The position numbers and the translations under genes were made by a program. This document shows, piece after piece, positions 6,758 through 11,252 of a stretch of DNA of 11,252 nucleotides (positions are counted from its first letter, which is position 1; each line of letters starts with the position of its first letter). The stretch is from an uncultured Eubacterium sp. (GTDB lineage Bacteria > Bacillota > Clostridia > Lachnospirales > Lachnospiraceae): the NCBI GenBank assembly GCA_934317205.1, contig CAKREL010000075.1, forward strand, positions 1-11,252. The letters run 5' to 3'. The notes under the pieces are model-generated. The model was not told the origin of the DNA, searched no databases, and was given only the letters and a program-made list of their open reading frames with translations.

Positions 6758-7492
6758 CTATTTATCTTTTAATTCTTTTAAAATCTGCTTAACATCTAAT
6801 CTGGAAAGTTCTGCATCTCCTAAAAGTTCTGGCCGATTGCGCAATGTCCGCAACACCGACTGTTCATGTCTCCATGCTTCCACTTTTTTATGATCACCGG
6901 AAAGGAGCACCTTAGGTACTTCTTTTCCATTCCAATTTGCCGGACGGCTATATTGCGGATATTCCAACAGGCCACCTTCCAACGACTCCGTTGAACCAGA
7001 TTCTTCGTTGGTCAACACCCCCGGAACCATACGTGAAATGGCATCTACCATAACCATAGCCGGAAGTTCTCCTCCTGTCAGCACATAATCGCCAATAGAG
7101 ACATAATCCGTCACGATTTCTTCCAGTACACGCTCATCCACGCCTTCGTAGTGGCCGCACAAAAATATCAGATCCTCTTCATGGGCATATTCTTTTGCCA
7201 TACTCTGCTCAAATACCTGCCCCTGAGGTGTCAGATAAATGCAACGCGGCTGATAGCCTACCTGATTCACAATACTCTGCCAGGCATCATAAATCGGCTG
7301 TGCCTGCATTACCATACCGGCACCGCCGCCATATGGATAATCATCCACTTTTTTATGACGGTCTTTTGTAAAATCACGAATGTTAATTGTATTTATTTCA
7401 ATCAGATTCTGCTCAACAGCATTTCCGATAATACTCGTATTTAATCCCTGCATCACCATATCAGGAAATAATGTTAAAATATGAAATTTCAT
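6758..7492 (-). CDS. trmD: tRNA (guanine-N1)-methyltransferase TrmD
   Basis: TrmD methylates N1 of G37 next to the anticodon using S-adenosylmethionine, preventing +1 frameshifting; it is usually essential. This 244-residue protein is a SPOUT-family dimer with a trefoil knot. Signatures are YGGGAGM (54-60), the cofactor-binding CGHYEGVDERV (112-122) and IGDYVLTGGELPAM (133-146), and SGDHKKVEAWR near 200. R154 is present in MVDAISRMVPG. Numbering matches the E. coli and H. influenzae enzymes here, and position 169, the catalytic Asp in those enzymes, is Glu (TESLEGGLLEYPQYSRP). This looks like a natural variant rather than decay, because all other motifs are intact. The ATG at 7492 lies three bases after the rimM stop, with GAGGG about eight bases upstream inside rimM, indicating coupling. 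Confidence 0.97.
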   Translation of the reverse strand: MKFHILTLFPDMVMQGLNTSIIGNAVEQNLIEINTINIRDFTKDRHKKVDDYPYGGGAGMVMQAQPIYDAWQSIVNQVGYQPRCIYLTPQGQVFEQSMAKEYAHEEDLIFLCGHYEGVDERVLEEIVTDYVSIGDYVLTGGELPAMVMVDAISRMVPGVLTNEESGSTESLEGGLLEYPQYSRPANWNGKEVPKVLLSGDHKKVEAWRHEQSVLRTLRNRPELLGDAELSRLDVKQILKELKDK

Positions 7493-7495
7493 CGA

Positions 7496-8005
7496 TCAGT
7501 CCCTCAGTCCAGGCATCAGATAAACGGTCATAACCATTTGTTCCATATCAATCTCCTGAACGCAGTCTTTGATAGCCGGAAGCAGTAACTGCGGTGCACC
7601 TTCCTGTTCCACTACATACACGTCGTTTGCTCCAGTCTGGAAAACATCTGTCAGTGTACCAAGTTCTTCTCCTTCTGTAGAAACAACTTTCATTCCAATC
7701 ATATCTGCGATAAAATACTCATCTTTTTGTAGTTTTACAGCATTTTCCCGTGTCACATACAGACTCTTCCCACGAAAACGCTCCACTTCATTGATATTCT
7801 GGAACTCCTTGAACTTCAAAATCACCATCTGTTTAAAAAATTTCACTTGGCAGATATGAAGTGTCATCCGTTCTTTTCCGGTGTCTAAAATAACCTCTTT
7901 CAGTTTTTTAAAACGTTTTACATCATCCGTGGTTGGAAATACCTTGACCTCCCCGGCAATTCCATGTGTGCTTGAAATCACACCTACCTGTAAAAATTCT
8001 TCCAT
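7496..8005 (-). CDS. rimM: ribosome maturation factor RimM
   Basis: RimM binds S19 and helps mature the 30S head domain and 16S rRNA 3' region. The 169-residue protein has the usual two beta-barrel domains: the N-terminal RimM domain with VGVISSTHGIAGEVKVFPTTDD (about 7-28), and a PRC-barrel with DEYFIADMIGMKVV (from about 95) and LLLPAIKDCVQEID near the C-terminus. The start at 8005 is supported by family alignment from memory (MEEFLQVGVI). Its ribosome binding site AAAGGGAG (complement of 8009-8016) lies within one of two mutually exclusive hairpins in the 53-bp gap after khpA. It overlaps functionally with trmD, which follows after three bases, as in many bacteria. Confidence 0.96.
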   Translation of the reverse strand: MEEFLQVGVISSTHGIAGEVKVFPTTDDVKRFKKLKEVILDTGKERMTLHICQVKFFKQMVILKFKEFQNINEVERFRGKSLYVTRENAVKLQKDEYFIADMIGMKVVSTEGEELGTLTDVFQTGANDVYVVEQEGAPQLLLPAIKDCVQEIDMEQMVMTVYLMPGLRD

Positions 8006-8009
8006 ATTC

Positions 8010-8049
8010 TCCCTTTCAAAAAAGGGACATAGTTTACACCATGTCCCTT
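8010..8049 (-). terminator. terminator-like hairpin with overlapping RBS hairpin between khpA and rimM
   Basis: On the minus strand AAGGGACAT (complement of 8041-8049) and ATGTCCCTT (complement of 8022-8030) form a perfect 9-bp helix with a 10-base loop. It is followed by T residues (six in all at 8018-8023, the first two inside the helix), a weak-to-moderate intrinsic terminator. The same 3' arm can instead pair TCCCTTT (complement of 8021-8027) with AAAGGGA (complement of 8010-8016), a 7-bp helix with a four-base loop that buries the rimM ribosome binding site five bases before its ATG. The two foldings exclude each other. The likely effect is lower rimM-trmD expression than rpsP-khpA; whether it is regulated is unknown. 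Confidence 0.65.
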
Positions 8050-8058
8050 GTTGCCTTT

Positions 8059-8289
8059 TTACTGTACGATCTCTACGATAACTTTTTTGTCCTCGCGAGA
8101 TGCGGCAGCTTTCACAACAGAACGAATTGCTTTCGCAATTCTTCCCTGCTTACCGATCACTTTTCCCATGTCAGCCTGTGCAACATGCAGTTCCAGAACC
8201 GTTGCCCGGTCTTTCTCTGTCTCAGTTACAGTAACTTCCTCAGGATTGTCGACTAGTGATTTTGCAATTACTTCTACTAATTCTTTCAT
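8059..8289 (-). CDS. khpA: KH-domain RNA-binding protein KhpA
   Basis: KhpA (YlqC) is a small single-KH-domain protein that partners KhpB/EloR as an RNA chaperone and affects cell-wall growth in streptococci. The 76-residue protein consists almost entirely of the KH fold, with the nucleic-acid-binding GKQG loop in GKVIGKQGRIAKAIR. The length fits the family. I set the start at the ATG at 8289, seven bases after GAGGG. The GTG immediately before it is in frame and would add one Met, but lies too close to the ribosome binding site. It sits 21 bp after rpsP, its conserved neighbour in Firmicutes. Confidence 0.94.
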   Translation of the reverse strand: MKELVEVIAKSLVDNPEEVTVTETEKDRATVLELHVAQADMGKVIGKQGRIAKAIRSVVKAAASREDKKVIVEIVQ

Positions 8290-8310
8290 CACGTTTCCCT
8301 CACTAATCTA

Positions 8311-8556
8311 TTATTTCTCGATACCAGCTGTTTTTAAAATTTTCTCAACTGTCTGTGTAGGCTGTGCTCCGTTTGCTAACCATTTTTTAGCTGCTTCTTC
8401 GTCTACGCGGATCTCAGACGGCTCTTTTGTCGGATCATAATATCCGATCTCATCGATGAATCTACCATCTCTCGGGCTTCTGGAATCTGCTACTACGATT
8501 CTATAGAAAGGAGCTTTTTTCTGTCCCATTCTTCTTAATCTGATTTTAACTGCCAT
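8311..8556 (-). CDS. rpsP: 30S ribosomal protein S16
   Basis: S16 is an early 30S assembly protein bound to the 5' domain of 16S rRNA. The 81-residue length is normal. The sequence starts [20 protein letters not shown] and continues with [21 protein letters not shown], the full S16 signature. The ATG at 8556 follows a strong AGGAGG by nine bases. It lies 51 bp after ffh; that gap holds only a short GCGC-GTAT-GCGC inverted repeat and the ribosome binding site. Confidence 0.98.
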   Translation of the reverse strand: MAVKIRLRRMGQKKAPFYRIVVADSRSPRDGRFIDEIGYYDPTKEPSEIRVDEEAAKKWLANGAQPTQTVEKILKTAGIEK

Positions 8557-8607
8557 GTTGTTTCACCTCCTCAAATTTCTACTTCACTGCGCATACGCGC
8601 TATATGG

Positions 8608-9963
8608 TTAAAAAGGAAACTTGAAATTTCCAAATTTACCGCCACGTTTACCTTTGCCCATCATATTAGGCATCTGTTTCATCATCTTGCGCGCCTGTTC
8701 AAACTGCTTTACCAGGCGGTTAACCTCGCTGATATCCACACCAGCACCCGCTGCAATACGACGTTTTCTGCTTGGATTGATCAAATTTGGATCTCCACGC
8801 TCCGCCGGAGTCATGGAATAAATGATAGCTTCTATACGCGCCATCTTTTTCTCATCCATTGCATCTTCAATTTGCTTCATCTGAGCGCCGCCCATGCCTG
8901 GCATCATGCTTAAGATATTTGCAAGACCACCCATCTTCTTCATCTGACTCATAGAATCCAGATAATCATTAAATGTGAACTCTGCTTTTCGGAAACGTTT
9001 TTCCATATCAGCAGCTTTCTCATCGTCAATCTCAGCCTGTGCTTTCTCGATCAAAGTAAGCACATCACCCATACCAAGGATTCGGGAAGCCATTCGTTCC
9101 GGATAAAACTGCTCCAGATCTGAAAGTTTCTCGCCCATACCTGCATACAGGATTGGTTTTCCTGTCACAGCGCGAATAGAAAGTGCTGCACCACCACGAG
9201 TATCACCATCTAACTTTGTCAGGATTACACCATCGATTCCAATTTTTCCATCAAAAGTGCTTGCCACATTAACTGCATCCTGACCAGTCATTGCATCTAC
9301 AACTAAAATAGTCTGTGCTACGTCCACATTCTCTTTGATTTCAATCAGCTCATCCATCATATCTTCATCAACATGAAGTCGACCAGCTGTATCAAGGATG
9401 ACAATATTGTTGCCATTTTTCGCCGCATGCTCTACTGCTGCTTTTGCAATATTGACCGGCTTGTGACCGTCACCCATGGTAAATACTTCCACGCCCTGTT
9501 TTTCACCGTTAACCTGCAACTGCTGGATTGCAGCCGGACGATATACATCACAGGCTACCAAAAGCGGTTTCTTTCCTTTGAGTTTGAACTTTCCTGCAAG
9601 TTTTGCAGTTGTAGTTGTCTTACCGGCACCCTGAAGACCAACCATCATAATGATCGTTGTAGCCTGTCCCGGGCGAAGTTTAATCTCCGTTGTCTCCGAA
9701 CCCATCAAGTTAACCATTTCTTCGTTAACGATCTTGATCACCATCTGACCCGGATTCAACCCGTTCATTACATCTGCACCGATCGCACGTTCCTGCACCG
9801 ATTTTACAAACTGCTTTACAACTTTAAAATTAACATCTGCTTCCAGCAATGCCATCTTAACTTCCTTCAGAGCAGCTTTTACATCTGCCTCTGTCAGGCG
9901 GCCTTTACTTCGCAGGTTCTTAAATACGTTTTGCAATTTTTCGGATAAGCTGTCAAATGCCAT
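8608..9963 (-). CDS. ffh: signal recognition particle protein Ffh (SRP54)
   Basis: Ffh is the protein subunit of the signal recognition particle. It binds 4.5S/6S RNA and signal sequences of nascent membrane proteins, and delivers ribosomes to FtsY. The 451-residue protein has all three domains: N (about 1-85), the GTPase G domain, and the Met-rich M domain (about 300-451). The G domain has the P-loop GLQGAGKT at 109-116, DTAGR at 191-195 and TKLDGD at 249-254. The M domain includes the RNA-binding SRKRRIAAGAG and methionine clusters such as MMPGMGG and MMKQMPNMMGKGKRGGKFG. The ATG at 9963 has GGAGG about ten bases upstream, inside the end of ylxM, and the ylxM stop is two bases before it, so the two are translationally coupled. 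Confidence 0.98.
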   Translation of the reverse strand: MAFDSLSEKLQNVFKNLRSKGRLTEADVKAALKEVKMALLEADVNFKVVKQFVKSVQERAIGADVMNGLNPGQMVIKIVNEEMVNLMGSETTEIKLRPGQATTIIMMVGLQGAGKTTTTAKLAGKFKLKGKKPLLVACDVYRPAAIQQLQVNGEKQGVEVFTMGDGHKPVNIAKAAVEHAAKNGNNIVILDTAGRLHVDEDMMDELIEIKENVDVAQTILVVDAMTGQDAVNVASTFDGKIGIDGVILTKLDGDTRGGAALSIRAVTGKPILYAGMGEKLSDLEQFYPERMASRILGMGDVLTLIEKAQAEIDDEKAADMEKRFRKAEFTFNDYLDSMSQMKKMGGLANILSMMPGMGGAQMKQIEDAMDEKKMARIEAIIYSMTPAERGDPNLINPSRKRRIAAGAGVDISEVNRLVKQFEQARKMMKQMPNMMGKGKRGGKFGNFKFPF

Positions 9964-9965
9964 AC

Positions 9966-10310
9966 TTATAATTCCTCCAAAATCCGTCCGGAAATCTGAT
10001 TAATTTCCTCCATTGTCTGTGCAATACAGTCCTCTTTATAATGAAGCGAAAGATCACGAATCTTTGAAACATCTTCTTTTGTCTTCCAGAATCGCTCTAC
10101 CAGATGAAGCTTTTCTTCGTAACCGGCAAGAATCTTATCACATCGTTTAATTAAATCATGTACACCCTGACGGCTGATGCCCAATTCCTCAGCAATTTCG
10201 CTTAAAGACATATCATTCAGCACAACATCTTCATATACATGCTTCTGATGCTCCGTGAGCAATTCTCCATAAAAATCATACAAAAAGACCTGACGTCCAA
10301 TTTTCTCCAT
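9966..10310 (-). CDS. ylxM: YlxM-family putative HTH protein, SRP-operon partner of ffh
   Basis: YlxM (UPF0122) is a small helix-turn-helix protein encoded directly before ffh in many Firmicutes; in streptococci it modulates SRP GTPase activity. The 114-residue protein starts MEKIGRQVFLYDFYGELLTEHQ, the usual family opening. It has a sigma-region-4-like helix-turn-helix at about 33-55 (DMSLSEIAEELGISRQGVHDLI). I chose the ATG at 10310, preceded by AAAGGTG. A longer reading from a TTG at 10355 is rejected because that TTG is the first three bases of the -35 box and the added residues are upstream of the predicted transcription start. The gene heads the operon. Confidence 0.93.
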   Translation of the reverse strand: MEKIGRQVFLYDFYGELLTEHQKHVYEDVVLNDMSLSEIAEELGISRQGVHDLIKRCDKILAGYEEKLHLVERFWKTKEDVSKIRDLSLHYKEDCIAQTMEEINQISGRILEEL

Positions 10311-10326
10311 GTCAATCACCTTTGCT

Positions 10327-10355
10327 AGATTATCACACCTGTTTTTATCTGTCAA
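10327..10355 (-). promoter_or_regulatory. promoter of the ylxM-ffh-rpsP operon
   Basis: On the minus strand a consensus TTGACA (10350-10355) and TAATCT (10327-10332) are separated by exactly 17 bp, with an extended TG before the -10. The predicted start near 10320 leaves a leader of only about ten bases, with the ylxM ribosome binding site at its very 5' end. Confidence 0.8.
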
Positions 10356-10415
10356 GTATTTTTTCTTTACACTTATGATTTTTTCTTTATAAGATATAGA
10401 AATTAAATTTTTTTC

Positions 10416-10453
10416 TTGACTTTAGCATGGTAAATTGATAACATGGTAGCATG
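10416..10453 (+). promoter_or_regulatory. promoter of the substrate-binding protein gene with overlapping direct repeats
   Basis: TTGACT (10416-10421) and TAACAT (10439-10444) are 17 bp apart, with an extended TG at 10436-10437. The DNA upstream is strongly AT-rich and could act as an UP element. CATGGTA is repeated at 10426-10432 and 10442-10448, and TAGCATG at 10423-10429 and 10447-10453. The repeats span the promoter spacer to just past the predicted start, where a repressor site would lie; that role is inferred. Confidence 0.7.
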
Positions 10454-10488
10454 TTCAAACAAAGAATTACAGAGGAGAGAGAAAAAAG

Positions 10489-11252
10489 ATGAAAAAGAAA
10501 TTATTAGCAATCGTTCTTGCTGCAGGTATGATAACTTCCATGGCTGCGTGTGGAAATACAAGCAACAATGGTTCTTCTTCCACAGATAGCGGCAAAGATA
10601 CTTCTGCCTCAGCTGAAAGTACCGACAGTGATCTGGCTTATGTCAAAGACAAAGGCACGTTGGTGGTAGGTATTACAGACTTTGAGCCAATGGATTATCA
10701 GGATGAAAACGGAAACTGGATTGGATTTGATGCTGATCTTGCATCTGCTTTTGCTGAAAGTCTTGGCGTTGATGTCGAATTTGTAGAAATTGACTGGGAT
10801 AACAAAATCCTTGAGTTAGATGGCAAAACAATCGACTGTGTATGGAACGGCATGACACTGACTGATGAAGTAACAAGTTCTATGTCCTGCACAAATGCTT
10901 ATTGCAATAACGCACAGGTAGTTGTTGTTCCTTCTGATGTGGCAGATAAATATCAAGACAAGGACAGCATAAAAGAACTCACTTTTGCTGTTGAATCCGG
11001 AAGCGCCGGTGAAGCACAGGCTCAGGAACTTGGTTTAAATTATACAGCTGTAACGGCTCAGTCAGATGCACTGATGGAAGTTGCCGCAGGTACTTCTGAT
11101 GCTGCTATCATTGATTCCCTGATGGCTGCTGCAATGGTTGGTGAAGGAACTGGTTATGCAAACCTGACATATACTATCGGCTTAAATGATGAAGAATATG
11201 GTGTTGGTTTCAGAAAAGGTTCTGATCTGACAGAAGAATTAAATAACTTCTT
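10489..11252 (+). CDS. amino-acid-type ABC transporter substrate-binding lipoprotein (3' end cut off)
   Basis: This is the first 254 codons of an extracellular solute-binding protein of family 3, the lipid-anchored component that captures ligand for an ABC importer. It has a Lys-rich start, a hydrophobic signal stretch and a lipobox MAAC (18-21) with the lipidated Cys at 21. A Ser/Thr/Asp-rich linker follows to about residue 48. Family motifs follow: GTLVVGITDFEPMDYQDENGNWIGFDADLA (56-85), DCVWNGMTLTDE (116-127), ESGSAGE and DAAIIDSLMA. Position 128, where polar amino-acid binders usually have the carboxylate-binding Arg, is Val. C117, C134 and C139 are also unusual for an exported domain. 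The ATG at 10489 has AGGAG eleven bases upstream. The gene is divergent from ylxM; permease and ATPase genes may follow beyond the window. The ligand is unknown. Confidence 0.93.
   Translation, partial: MKKKLLAIVLAAGMITSMAACGNTSNNGSSSTDSGKDTSASAESTDSDLAYVKDKGTLVVGITDFEPMDYQDENGNWIGFDADLASAFAESLGVDVEFVEIDWDNKILELDGKTIDCVWNGMTLTDEVTSSMSCTNAYCNNAQVVVVPSDVADKYQDKDSIKELTFAVESGSAGEAQAQELGLNYTAVTAQSDALMEVAAGTSDAAIIDSLMAAAMVGEGTGYANLTYTIGLNDEEYGVGFRKGSDLTEELNNF

Noticed and set aside
8590..8603. GCGC-GTAT-GCGC inverted repeat between ffh and rpsP
   Set aside because: A four-base-pair stem without a T tract is too weak to call a terminator or regulatory element.
9373..9948. 191-codon open frame on the plus strand
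   Set aside because: It lies antisense within ffh, whose coding sequence is unmistakable, and the product has no recognisable features.
10311..10355. N-terminal extension of ylxM beginning at a TTG at 10355
   Set aside because: The TTG is part of the TTGACA -35 box and lies upstream of the predicted transcription start. The extra residues do not resemble the family, and the ATG at 10310 has a ribosome binding site.

Overview
The window looks like a core chromosomal segment of a low-to-moderate G+C, Gram-positive Clostridia bacterium, probably Lachnospiraceae. The basis is the ylxM-ffh-rpsP-khpA-rimM-trmD-rplS gene order, strong AGGAGG-type ribosome binding sites, extended -10 promoters and the protein sequences themselves. 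The family-level placement is an inference. Every gene except the last lies on the minus strand, so biological order runs from high to low coordinates. No phage, insertion sequence, CRISPR array, tRNA or rRNA was seen, and no gap between genes exceeds about 190 bp.

Block 1 (about 10355 down to 6150) is a translation and protein-targeting operon. It starts at a strong promoter (TTGACA, 17 bp, extended TAATCT). It encodes YlxM, Ffh (SRP GTPase), ribosomal protein S16, the KH-domain RNA chaperone KhpA, RimM (30S maturation), TrmD (tRNA m1G37 methyltransferase) and ribosomal protein L19. A terminator-like hairpin with an overlapping hairpin covering the ribosome binding site lies between khpA and rimM. 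L19 has its own promoter and a leader that can hide its ribosome binding site. A strong intrinsic terminator follows rplS.

Block 2 (about 6030 down to 2410) restarts at an extended -10 promoter. It encodes signal peptidase I, RbgA (50S assembly GTPase), RNase HII, a YraN-family nuclease-like protein and a PgeF/YfiH multicopper-oxidase-fold enzyme. rbgA and rnhB are tightly coupled (one base between stop and start). The gap between rnhB and yraN carries an 11-bp direct repeat with a 21-bp period.

Block 3 (2340 down to 74) is accessory: a hexapeptide-repeat sugar O-acetyltransferase and a MATE-family transporter. They are separated by a compact set of inverted repeats that could fold into a branched RNA with two mutually exclusive pairings.

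Block 4 (10416 to the window end) is divergent on the plus strand. It is a lipoprotein substrate-binding component of an amino-acid-type ABC importer, cut off by the window edge, with its own extended -10 promoter overlapped by short direct repeats.

The window is mostly ordinary housekeeping DNA. The items most worth a second look are the khpA/rimM switch-like hairpins, the structured element before the MATE gene, the Glu in place of the catalytic Asp in TrmD, and the missing carboxylate-binding Arg in the ABC binding protein.
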